The notes under the pieces were generated by a model. That model was not told where the DNA came from and searched no databases. It saw nothing but the letters and a program-made list of their open reading frames with translations. The translations under genes and the position numbers were made by a program. Of a DNA stretch of 14,266 nt, positions 6,928 through 13,419 are shown in pieces; positions within the stretch are counted from its first letter, which is position 1; every line of letters starts with the position of its first letter. The DNA is from Porphyromonadaceae bacterium (GTDB lineage: Bacteria; Bacteroidota; Bacteroidia; Bacteroidales; CAMTPD01): positions 1 to 14,266 of the forward strand of contig DLYT01000041.1 of assembly GCA_003447595.1 (NCBI GenBank). The letters run 5' to 3'.

Positions 6928-7866
6928 TTACGCGTTTAATATAGCAGACCTTTTTGCAATAAGCTGCTTATATTCTGCTTTCATTGGTTCAGTCAAGAAA
7001 GATATATCTATAAAATCATACCATTGAGGAAGCACTTTCCTAAATTTTTCATAGATGTTCACAATCGCTTTTTCATCAACTTTAAAAGACTTCAGAAGAT
7101 TATCAAAATCTGCTCTTTTCAATTTCCGTTTCTTTCCGTTTAAAGTCAATGCCAATTCCTCGTTATCTTCGGGAATAACTAGTTTAGTAGATAGCAAGTC
7201 GTAAGCAGGAGAAAGTGTATATTCTCCTGTACCTTTGTAAAGAGAGAAGTTTTTCAGGTGCATATCTGCATTCCCTGTCAAATAGCAAAATAAGAGAACT
7301 TCAAAGTAATTAATCAAATCTAAAACCGGATAAGCCGAATACTCTACAACCTTTTTCGCTATCTGTTCATGCGAACCTTTATACTTTTGTTCTGTCAACT
7401 TCTCAGTCAATTGGCACATATCTTCCATTGGGATTTTACCACCTTTTTTATCTCGGTCTATCCGTTTTGTGATATAAGCCAATGAACCATCTTTAAAACG
7501 GACTAGAGAATGAGGTACAGTTTTTATTTTTGCTAATTCAGCCAAATGCATGGTTAGATCTTCATTTTCGGGCAGATTAGCATATTGTCCTGTTTGAGGT
7601 TTCAAAATGTAGCCACCCCATAAACCTACAATTGTAAAACGTTTCTCTCCGTTTTTATCCTTCTCCAAATCGACAGACAATTTGGGCTGTACGCCTGTAA
7701 TTGTTATTTGTGAACGAACAATCTCTAAAGCTAATCCTTCTATATCAGCTTTACTATATGGAAGAACAGGTGGCGTGACAATTCCAAATATTTTTTTTGA
7801 GCATCGGGGATGAAAATCTATTTGTTCCTCTTCGAGCGGCTGATAACAATATAAACATCTTTTCAT
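6928..7866 (-). CDS. hipT: HipT-like toxin kinase (HipA C-terminal type, split HipA)
   Basis: 312 aa from the ATG at 7866. This is the kinase part of a HipA-family toxin; the family phosphorylates aminoacyl-tRNA synthetases and halts translation. In order: a possible zinc-binding start (Cys4, Cys7, His19, Cys22); the glycine-rich loop region TITGVQPKL (55-63); the ATP Lys89 in YILKP; the catalytic loop GNADMHLKN (198-206) with Asp201; and the metal-binding Asp223 in SPAYDLLST. All core kinase residues are present, so it is probably active. The N-terminal subdomain of full HipA is absent and encoded by the separate gene just upstream, as in HipBST systems. Thr55 and Thr57 stand where well-studied HipT has autophosphorylated Ser. 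It is the last gene of a three-gene operon, 11 bases after hipS. Target not predictable. An upstream in-frame start would overlap hipS and is less likely. Confidence 0.85.
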   Translation of the reverse strand: MKRCLYCYQPLEEEQIDFHPRCSKKIFGIVTPPVLPYSKADIEGLALEIVRSQITITGVQPKLSVDLEKDKNGEKRFTIVGLWGGYILKPQTGQYANLPENEDLTMHLAELAKIKTVPHSLVRFKDGSLAYITKRIDRDKKGGKIPMEDMCQLTEKLTEQKYKGSHEQIAKKVVEYSAYPVLDLINYFEVLLFCYLTGNADMHLKNFSLYKGTGEYTLSPAYDLLSTKLVIPEDNEELALTLNGKKRKLKRADFDNLLKSFKVDEKAIVNIYEKFRKVLPQWYDFIDISFLTEPMKAEYKQLIAKRSAILNA

Positions 7867-7877
7867 AATACACCTAA

Positions 7878-8192
7878 TTAAAGAGGTTGAACACTCACTG
7901 CACCAATACAATCTTTGCAACAGGCAAGCAATAAAGACATTCTATCCCGATTATTTATTTTCCAATTCTTTTCGGCAATATCCAATAACCATCCTTCGGG
8001 TATAAGACCATCAAAGAATGGATGCAAAACATTACTGATATAAGCTTTGTCTGTTAGAGGTAATGTCAAGCTGATTGATTCTGCTTTTTCATTTGCCAAA
8101 TAAACAGAATCATATTCAAATCTATACCCGTTCTCATCTTCTGTTAAAATCCCGGCAAATGTGCTGTACATATAAATTTTGGCTTGTTTCAT
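7878..8192 (-). CDS. hipS: HipS-like protein (HipA N-terminal subdomain as a separate gene)
   Basis: 104 aa. It matches the N-terminal subdomain of HipA (couple_hipA/HipA_N type): an early beta-rich part with FAGILTEDENGYRFEYD at about 13-29, then LTLPLTDKAY, then HPFFDGLIPEGW at about 57-68, and finally the LLLACCKDCIGAVSV segment at about 87-101. In E. coli HipBST the corresponding small protein HipS, not HipB, neutralises the kinase HipT; the same role is inferred here. Its ATG overlaps the stop of the upstream HTH gene (ATGA, 8192-8189), indicating translational coupling. The hipT-like gene follows after 11 bases. I see no sign that the split is a recent frameshift: HipT has its own ATG and its own N-terminal cysteine motif rather than a continuation of the HipA fold. 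Confidence 0.82.
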   Translation of the reverse strand: MKQAKIYMYSTFAGILTEDENGYRFEYDSVYLANEKAESISLTLPLTDKAYISNVLHPFFDGLIPEGWLLDIAEKNWKINNRDRMSLLLACCKDCIGAVSVQPL

Positions 8193-8413
8193 GGATCTAT
8201 AAGATTAGTTCGGTCCATAGGTACAGCACCGAGCTGCATCCCGAACAATTTTAATACTTGATTTACCTTATCCATTTTCAAGGTTTCTTTACCTTGTTCT
8301 AGTTCACGCAAAAAGCGAATCCCTACTCCTGCTTTTTGCGCAAATTCTTCCCGTGACAAACCCAATGCCTTACGCTTGGTTTTCACATATTCATTTAGTG
8401 GTAGATTATCCAT
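8189..8413 (-). CDS. hipB: HipB-like XRE-family antitoxin/autorepressor
   Basis: 74 aa. A single helix-turn-helix domain of the Xre/Cro type fills residues about 6-62: LSREEFAQKAGVGIRFLREL carries helices 2 and 3, followed by EQGKETLKMDKVNQVLKLFG. As first gene of the operon it should bind the operators just upstream and repress transcription, alone or with HipS and HipT. It overlaps hipS by four bases. The start ATG at 8413 lies seven bases from the first operator palindrome, so a bound repressor would cover the transcription start. The C-terminal tail (AVPMDRTNLIDP) is short, like that of other small HipB proteins. The gene and its partners are visibly richer in A+T than the proline genes and hsdR, which fits acquisition by transfer. 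Confidence 0.88.
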   Translation of the reverse strand: MDNLPLNEYVKTKRKALGLSREEFAQKAGVGIRFLRELEQGKETLKMDKVNQVLKLFGMQLGAVPMDRTNLIDP

Positions 8414-8419
8414 ATTCGA

Positions 8420-8433
8420 TACCTTTTCGGGTA
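8420..8433. promoter_or_regulatory. hip operator 1
   Basis: TACCTTTTCGGGTA is an imperfect palindrome (one arm base differs) of the consensus TACCC-N4-GGGTA. It adjoins the -7 element at 8434-8441 and covers the likely transcription start of the hipB operon. Confidence 0.7.
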
Positions 8434-8441
8434 CAAAATTA
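8434..8441 (-). promoter_or_regulatory. Bacteroidetes -7 element for the hipBST operon
   Basis: On the minus strand this reads TAATTTTG, an exact TAnnTTTG match, 20 bases before the hipB ATG and directly next to operator 1. The -33 region contains only a weak TGTT at the right spacing, so the promoter may be modest. Confidence 0.55.
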
Positions 8442-8460
8442 AGAATATTCTAAAATATAA

Positions 8461-8474
8461 CACCCGAAAGGGTA
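8461..8474. promoter_or_regulatory. hip operator 2
   Basis: CACCCGAAAGGGTA, one base from the perfect palindrome, followed by CAAAA as at the other two sites. Its centre is 41 bases upstream of the centre of operator 1. Confidence 0.7.
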
Positions 8475-8500
8475 CAAAAGTTTGTGTTCTGCATTAAGTA

Positions 8501-8514
8501 TACCCGAAAGGGTA
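8501..8514. promoter_or_regulatory. hip operator 3
   Basis: TACCCGAAAGGGTA, palindromic arms TACCC/GGGTA around GAAA, followed by CAAAA. Its centre is 40 bases from operator 2, so the three sites lie at almost equal distances of about four helical turns, on one face of the DNA. Confidence 0.75.
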
Positions 8515-8601
8515 CAAAAAAGAAGATCTTCATCCTCCACCGCATACGCAAGCAACTCTTTCATCAATATACGATGCGCATCACAAACCGAAATGCAGCC
8601 C

Positions 8602-9162
8602 TTACCAACTCGCTTTCGAAAGTCTAGCCTTTAGCCCCCCTTTCTCAATTGTAAGGGATATTGATAAATCTTCATCCGAATCCTGTCCTTCGGGAGCTTC
8701 TAATCCATTTCCCCACATCCTACTGTATGAATATAGAACACTTGTCGCTTCAACGGATTTACTCCAATAACTATCATCTTTACAAACAGAATCAAGCAAT
8801 AAATAAAATCCCTCATCGGGCAACTCATCAAACTCTATAACGTAATTATTTGTATGATCTCCATTAAAAGCTTTACTTCCCAAATCTTTGTCGACAATTC
8901 GAAACGAAGGCAAATCAACACCTGTCACTTGCGACAGTTCTTTTTTACCTGTCAACTTAAAATTCTGATCATAATAACTTGCACCAAAAAGATAAGCAGC
9001 AACAACTAAAATCCAAGTTGAAGGAGACAATCCCGCATAGAACAAGTTTGTTTTCAACTTTCCTTTCAGTAGAAACACTTTCACCATTACAAACAAAGGT
9101 GATAGAAACAGCCAAAGAAAAGCAAATAGTAAAAACGTGAGTATTTTTCTCAAAGCATTCAT
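8602..9162 (-). CDS. Membrane protein with C-terminal soluble domain, unknown function
   Basis: 186 aa. Two hydrophobic segments, about residues 6-33 and 49-64, are separated by a basic loop (LLKGKLKT), so the protein spans the inner membrane twice. Residues 65-186 form a soluble domain rich in Asp, Ser and aromatic residues, with VIEFDELPDEGFYLLLD near 108-124 and a C-terminal part ending ARLSKASW. No family was recognised. A 27-codon ORF ends 12 bases upstream and has the promoter, so the two probably form an operon. Together with the hip genes it lies between the two long direct repeats. It might be an accessory gene of the island, but nothing in the sequence ties it to toxin, immunity or defence function. 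Start ATG at 9162 is the only sensible one before the first membrane helix. Confidence 0.6.
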   Translation of the reverse strand: MNALRKILTFLLFAFLWLFLSPLFVMVKVFLLKGKLKTNLFYAGLSPSTWILVVAAYLFGASYYDQNFKLTGKKELSQVTGVDLPSFRIVDKDLGSKAFNGDHTNNYVIEFDELPDEGFYLLLDSVCKDDSYWSKSVEATSVLYSYSRMWGNGLEAPEGQDSDEDLSISLTIEKGGLKARLSKASW

Positions 9163-9174
9163 ATAATTAAAGCA

Positions 9175-9258
9175 TTAATGTACAATCAAATAATTCAAAC
9201 TATCCAGAACCATCGCAATATCTTCTCGAGACAACGACTCAGGATCTGTAAGAGTCAT
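9175..9258 (-). CDS. Possible small protein (27 aa) leading the membrane-protein operon
   Basis: An ATG at 9258 opens 27 codons, MTLTDPESLSREDIAMVLDS then LNYLIVH and a TAA. The composition is that of an acidic amphipathic helix (SREDIAMVLDSLNYLIV) and looks more protein-like than random. It sits 12 bases before the 186-aa membrane protein gene and 27 bases after a TATCTTTG promoter element. It may be a short leader peptide, a partner of the membrane protein, or the tail of a gene lost by deletion. Too short to assign. Confidence 0.4.
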   Translation of the reverse strand: MTLTDPESLSREDIAMVLDSLNYLIVH

Positions 9259-9284
9259 TTTCAAACACAATTAAACAATTATAT

Positions 9285-9292
9285 CAAAGATA
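9285..9292 (-). promoter_or_regulatory. Bacteroidetes -7 element for the small ORF and membrane protein
   Basis: On the minus strand this reads TATCTTTG, an exact TAnnTTTG match, 27 bases before the ATG at 9258. No -33 element at the right spacing was seen. Confidence 0.4.
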
Positions 9293-9322
9293 TACAAATT
9301 ATCAATCTTATCTATTCTCTCC

Positions 9323-9584
9323 CAGTAATATAGCCGACCAATTGTCCAGATCACTTTACAGAAAACATTCTCAGCGAGTTGAGCAAATACAAAATGCAAC
9401 CGCCCAATACCCTTCAAGTAATATTCTGCTACACCACTTCGAAAGACCTTACTAACAACGAAAAGGAGCCGTAATCTCCCACTGCCTTATTCGTTGCAAA
9501 TCGTTTGTTTCTTTTTGATCAAAAGAAAACTTCAACCAGAAGAAAAGACGCTGTTTTACCTTTGTTTTATGCCCACTAAGCCAA
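9323..9584. repeat. Long direct repeat, copy 2 (right of the hip island)
   Basis: Direct, ungapped counterpart of 6656-6917, about 90% identical. With the hicA remnant it fills most of the gene-poor stretch 9259-9774. On the minus strand both copies are open in one frame for about 50 codons (about 9472-9328 here), but nearly every difference between them changes the amino acid, so this is not a conserved protein. An intergenic dispersed repeat or a fragment of an unrecognised element is the best description. Confidence 0.9.
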
Positions 9585-9645
9585 CAAAATACTAGCAAAG
9601 AGTGTTTCCAACAATGTAAAGTAATAAAAACAGTTACCTTTATGC

Positions 9646-9653
9646 TACATTTG
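9646..9653 (+). promoter_or_regulatory. Bacteroidetes -7 element ahead of the hicA remnant and hicB
   Basis: TACATTTG matches TAnnTTTG exactly. Transcription would begin near 9659, run through the hicA remnant and reach the hicB ATG after about 115 bases. It is probably the original hicAB promoter. Confidence 0.45.
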
Positions 9654-9661
9654 GTGGAATA

Positions 9662-9731
9662 ATGAAGTCTAAATGCAGATATGCCATTAGGAACAGAAAA
9701 TAGCATTCTTAGAAAAGCAGGCCATAAATAG
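9662..9731 (+). pseudogene. hicA: Collapsed hicA toxin gene (only the 3' end left)
   Basis: The frame 9681-9731 encodes MPLGTENSILRKAGHK and a stop. This matches the C-terminal end of HicA toxins (…KEMPxGTxNxILRKAGxK), directly upstream of an intact hicB-like gene, which is the usual hicA-hicB order. HicA proteins are about 60 aa; the double-stranded-RNA-binding fold with its essential His is gone. An ATG at 9662 (MKSK…) in a different frame may be the original N-terminus joined to the tail by deletion, but this is uncertain because it lies very close to the promoter. The toxin cannot be made, leaving an orphan antitoxin. Confidence 0.7.
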
Positions 9732-9774
9732 AACACTTCAATTTTCATTAACAACAAGACTAAAATCAAAGAAT

Positions 9775-10200
9775 ATGACTACCGGCAATCACACAACAAA
9801 TGTTGTGAAAGTTATAATAGAACAAACCGAAAACAACTACGGTGCCTATGTAGAAGGTATTGATGGAATTGTAACTGTTGGCAATAATATCGATGAAATT
9901 AAAACTAACATAGTAGAAGCAATCGAACTGTTTATCGAAACCTCTAAAGAATTTGGAGATGAAATCCCGGTTGAGCTTCAAGGCAACTATGAACTTGTTT
10001 TCAAGATGGATGTACAGTCGATGCTGAATGTATATTCTAAAATCTTTACAAAAGCAGGCTTAGAAAGACTTACCGGAATAAATCAAAAATTACTCTGGCA
10101 TTATGCAACAGGTTCTAAAAAGCCAAGAGCCGAACAAGCAATGAAACTTGAACATGCACTACATAAACTCGGAGCAGAGTTATTAGCAATCAACCTATAA
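9775..10200 (+). CDS. hicB: HicB-family antitoxin with C-terminal HTH, orphan
   Basis: 141 aa. The N-terminal half (about 9-68) has the HicB fold: VKVIIEQTENNYGAYVEGID, then GIVTVGNNIDEIKTNIVEAIELF, a partial RNase H-like domain that in intact systems masks the HicA active site. The C-terminal part (about 82-141) is a helix-turn-helix: KIFTKAGLERLTGINQKLLWHY, then a segment with SKKPRAEQAMKLEHALHKLG, which binds the promoter. This HTH type is common in Bacteroidetes HicB proteins. The start ATG at 9775 is well placed. Only a remnant of hicA lies upstream, so the protein may now act as a stand-alone repressor, protect against HicA toxins arriving on other elements, or be in decay. The coding frame itself is intact. 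A long hairpin follows. Confidence 0.85.
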   Translation: MTTGNHTTNVVKVIIEQTENNYGAYVEGIDGIVTVGNNIDEIKTNIVEAIELFIETSKEFGDEIPVELQGNYELVFKMDVQSMLNVYSKIFTKAGLERLTGINQKLLWHYATGSKKPRAEQAMKLEHALHKLGAELLAINL

Positions 10201-10236
10201 ATATTCTACAAATAAACCCTTGTACAAAAAGATCTT

Positions 10237-10274
10237 GAAAAAGGATGTGTCAGTATTTTGACACATCCTTTTTC
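10237..10274. terminator. Bidirectional terminator between hicB and hsdR
   Basis: GAAAAAGGATGTGTCA (10237-10252) pairs perfectly with TGACACATCCTTTTTC (10259-10274), a 16-bp stem with a 6-base loop. The stem ends in A-tracts and T-tracts, so each strand gives a GC-containing hairpin followed by a U-run. It lies 36 bases after hicB and 2 bases after hsdR in their own directions. Confidence 0.9.
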
Positions 10275-10276
10275 TT

Positions 10277-13200
10277 TCAATCATTATTCGCGGCCCACAT
10301 ATTGCACTGATTCATGATCATATTCAATGCATCCTCTTGTCCTTCGGGTGGGTATTTATACTTTTTGAGCAAACGCTTGATAATACGGCGCATTCCTGCA
10401 CGCGCACTCTCCTTCGCATTCCAGTCAATTGTTTTATTCTGCCTCAACGCCTCGGTCAGTTCGTGCGTAATCGCGATCAACTGTTCGTTCGAATAAAAAT
10501 CCTTTACAGCTTGCGGTTTAGTCAGCGCGTCATAAAAAGCCAACTCCTCTTCGGTAAGATTCATCCGCTTAGCATCCTTTTCGCCATTCATGATTTCATG
10601 CGCAGCCTTGAGCAACTCCGCAATTACCTCTTCATTGGTAAGCATCCCTTTCAGATAACTACTCATTGCATTCGACAGAATATCCGAAAACTTCTTCGCA
10701 CGTACCGCATTAGTCCGAGCATACACACGTACTTGTTCGGCAAGCAACTTTCGAAGCAAATCTACGGCAAAGTTCTTCTCCTTCATTCGTCCAATCTCTT
10801 CCAAGAACTTCGGATCAAACAGCGAAAACTCCTGTTTAATATCAGAAAATAGATTAATAACCCCATCACTTTTGATCGTTTGTTTCAGCAACTCATTCAC
10901 ACGATCGTTTACTTCCTTGAACGAAATCTTGCCTTTTCCCTCTACACGAGTAAGCAATGTTCGCACCGCTTCAAAGTAAGCCGACTCCATACGTTCGTCG
11001 TACTGCTGAATACTTCGACAAAGCGACGAAGCTTGGCTCAACAACAAAGCCTCTTTAATAAACAACTTCTTCATCTCCTCCTTTTCGGGTGAAGAAAGAA
11101 AGTTTACACCACCGCTTATCGCCTTTGCCCTTAGCAAATCCTTATCACCAAAGAAAGCCGAATAGTCGAACCCATGCATCAAATCCTTACACACCTGCAA
11201 CTTCTTCTGAAATTCAGGATAAGCAGTCTTCGACACATCCGTATCTCCATAATTCTTACGATCTCGAATGGTATAATCATTCATTGCCTTTTTCAAAGCC
11301 GAAGCAATACCCACATAATCCACAACCAGTCCGCCCGTCTTATTTTCAAACACGCGGTTTACCCTGGCAATTGCCTGCATCAAGTTATGCCCTGCCATCG
11401 GTTTATACACATACATCGTCGAAAGCGACGGCACATCAAAACCCGTAAGCCACATATCCACAACAATCACAATTTTGAGCGGCGAATTATCATCTTTGAA
11501 GGCAACCTCAAGCTCCTTCTTTTTTCGGTCATTACCAATAATCTCGCGCCATTCTTCCGGATCATTGTTACCCGAAGTCATAACCACGGCCAACTTTTCA
11601 CCCCACGACGGACGCAACTCCATCAACCGCTTGTATATCTTAATCGCAATCGGGCGAGAATAAGCCACAATCATCGCTTTGCCCGTTTGCTCATACTGTC
11701 TAAATTCCTCATAATGCGACAACACATCATCGCACAACGAGTTTATTGTTTGCTCCGCACCCAATATCGAATCAATACGCCCCAATTCACGCTTGCTCTT
11801 TTCAATCGCATACTCCTCGGCCTCACCCGCCATCGCATCATACTCTTCATCAATTCGTCTCATCAAAGACTCCTCAAGTTTGAGGTTGATCACACGACTT
11901 TCGTAAAACACCGGACGAGTAGCACCATCTTCTACAGCCTGCGTCATATCATACACATCAATGTAATCACCAAACACCTCGCGTGTAGAGCGGTCTTTTT
12001 GCGAAACCGGTGTACCTGTAAAACCAATAAACGTAGCATTCGGCAAAGCATTGCGTACCATACGTGCCGCACCTATCTTTACTTTTCCGGTCTTAGTATC
12101 CACCGTTTCGTTTAGTCCATACTGACTACGGTGTGCCTCGTCGGCCATTACGATAATATTGCGACGATCCGAAAGTGCCTCTTCACTCTCTTCAAACTTC
12201 TGCATCGTAGTAAAGAAAATCCCATTCGCCTTGCGTCCCATCAACAACTCTTTGAGATGTGCACGACTATCGGCCTGAATTGGAGTTTGTCGCAAGAAAC
12301 CTTTACAACGGGCAAACTGCTTGTAGAGCTGGTCGTCGAGATCATTACGGTCGGTAAGTACCACCAACGTAGGCGACCCCATACTCTGCTGCAACAACTT
12401 TGCGTAAAACACCATCGAAAGCGACTTTCCACTCCCTTGCGTATGCCAAAATACACCTGCTTTTTTATCCCCTTTCGGTTGTTTGTTCACATTGGGCAAA
12501 CCATAATGTTCGGGGGCTTCATACACACGCAACTCATCTGCATTGTCACCCACTGCACGAATGGTAGACTCTACCGCTTTGCGCACCGCATAAAACTGAT
12601 GGTACGCAGCTAAAATCTTCGCATCATCAGAATAGCAAATAAAGTTTCGGATTATTTCAATCAGACGCTTCTTGTCAAACATCCCCTTAAATAACACGTC
12701 GAAATTAGCAAAACTCACATCCTCGCACGATCCGTCTGCCGTTTTCCACTCCATAAATCGGTCTTCACCCGCCGTTATAGTGCCCGCTTTCGAAGTGGCT
12801 TGGTCGCTCATCACACAAAAAGCATTGTAAATAAACAGCGAAGGAATCTCAATCATGTAATTGCGCAACTGACGATATGCCTCCGACACATCCGTATTTT
12901 CACGCGAAGGCGATTTCAGTTCGATCACAACCAGCGGCAGTCCGTTTATAAACACAACCACATCGGCACGTTTTACCGAACACTCCTCCACCGTCCATTG
13001 GTTCGTCACCACAAACGAGTTGCGCAACGGATTATCAAAATCAATCAGCTTTACATTTGTCGAAGTCGTTTCTTTTCCGTCAAAATAATTTATATCGATA
13101 CCATTCTGCAAGTAATCATGAAACACTGCATTCTTTTGCACCAACGAACCACCCTCAAAAGTCGTCATCTTCATAAGAGCTTCATCAATGGCTGCCTCGG

Positions 13201-13363
13201 GTAAATGCAAATTTACTTTTGCCAGCGCCGTACGCAAAAGATCCAAATAAACAGGCTGCGTATAGTCACGCTCCACCTCCGGTCCATACACATACGCATA
13301 GCCCAAATCATCATGTAGCAGTTCTACAATGGCATTTTCAAAGTTAGCTTCTGTAAAAGGCAT
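10277..13363 (-). CDS. hsdR: Type I restriction enzyme R subunit (HsdR)
   Basis: 1028 aa, normal for the family. HsdR is the translocase and nuclease of the R2M2S complex: it pumps unmethylated DNA and cuts far from the recognition site. The N-terminal PD-(D/E)xK nuclease has Asp134 in RADVVVF and Glu148-Leu-Lys150 in VVIELK. The SF2 motor follows: Walker A HTQGSGKS (306-313), Walker B DEAH (407-410), motif III TGTP (448-451), motif V VDMWLTGFDVP (about 634-644) and motif VI QAIARVNR (662-669). The C-terminal helical domain (about 700-1028) binds the methylase. All catalytic residues are present, so it appears functional. No hsdM or hsdS is in the window; upstream on the same strand lie two unrecognised genes, the nearer ending 56 bases before the start. 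No own promoter was seen, so it may be co-transcribed with them. Confidence 0.95.
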   Translation of the reverse strand: MPFTEANFENAIVELLHDDLGYAYVYGPEVERDYTQPVYLDLLRTALAKVNLHLPEAAIDEALMKMTTFEGGSLVQKNAVFHDYLQNGIDINYFDGKETTSTNVKLIDFDNPLRNSFVVTNQWTVEECSVKRADVVVFINGLPLVVIELKSPSRENTDVSEAYRQLRNYMIEIPSLFIYNAFCVMSDQATSKAGTITAGEDRFMEWKTADGSCEDVSFANFDVLFKGMFDKKRLIEIIRNFICYSDDAKILAAYHQFYAVRKAVESTIRAVGDNADELRVYEAPEHYGLPNVNKQPKGDKKAGVFWHTQGSGKSLSMVFYAKLLQQSMGSPTLVVLTDRNDLDDQLYKQFARCKGFLRQTPIQADSRAHLKELLMGRKANGIFFTTMQKFEESEEALSDRRNIIVMADEAHRSQYGLNETVDTKTGKVKIGAARMVRNALPNATFIGFTGTPVSQKDRSTREVFGDYIDVYDMTQAVEDGATRPVFYESRVINLKLEESLMRRIDEEYDAMAGEAEEYAIEKSKRELGRIDSILGAEQTINSLCDDVLSHYEEFRQYEQTGKAMIVAYSRPIAIKIYKRLMELRPSWGEKLAVVMTSGNNDPEEWREIIGNDRKKKELEVAFKDDNSPLKIVIVVDMWLTGFDVPSLSTMYVYKPMAGHNLMQAIARVNRVFENKTGGLVVDYVGIASALKKAMNDYTIRDRKNYGDTDVSKTAYPEFQKKLQVCKDLMHGFDYSAFFGDKDLLRAKAISGGVNFLSSPEKEEMKKLFIKEALLLSQASSLCRSIQQYDERMESAYFEAVRTLLTRVEGKGKISFKEVNDRVNELLKQTIKSDGVINLFSDIKQEFSLFDPKFLEEIGRMKEKNFAVDLLRKLLAEQVRVYARTNAVRAKKFSDILSNAMSSYLKGMLTNEEVIAELLKAAHEIMNGEKDAKRMNLTEEELAFYDALTKPQAVKDFYSNEQLIAITHELTEALRQNKTIDWNAKESARAGMRRIIKRLLKKYKYPPEGQEDALNMIMNQCNMWAANND

Positions 13364-13419
13364 ATCTTATCTATACATTAAAATCTACAAATTCATTCAA
13401 GATGCTTGCAAGGTATCCA

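Noticed and set aside
7867..7920. Longer start for the HipT-like kinase, 18 codons upstream
   Set aside because: It would overlap the hipS coding end in another frame, and the added residues come before the Cys-x2-Cys start typical of this kinase type; the ATG at 7866 fits better.
8420..8514. Short repeats at 40-base intervals, superficially like a CRISPR array
   Set aside because: Only three units, the repeated core is a 14-base palindrome directly ahead of a HipB gene, and the first unit is imperfect. Operator sites explain it better.
9328..9472. About 50-codon minus-strand frame open in both repeat copies
   Set aside because: Lacks a good start codon and almost all differences between the copies change the amino acid, so there is no sign of selection on a protein.
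9452..9769. 105-codon minus-strand frame over repeat copy 2
   Set aside because: Not kept open in the same way in copy 1, no protein motif, and it overlaps the hicA remnant and promoter.
11174..12115. A 313-codon open frame on the plus strand across hsdR
   Set aside because: Antisense to the helicase region of hsdR; rich in His, Arg and Ile with no recognisable domain.
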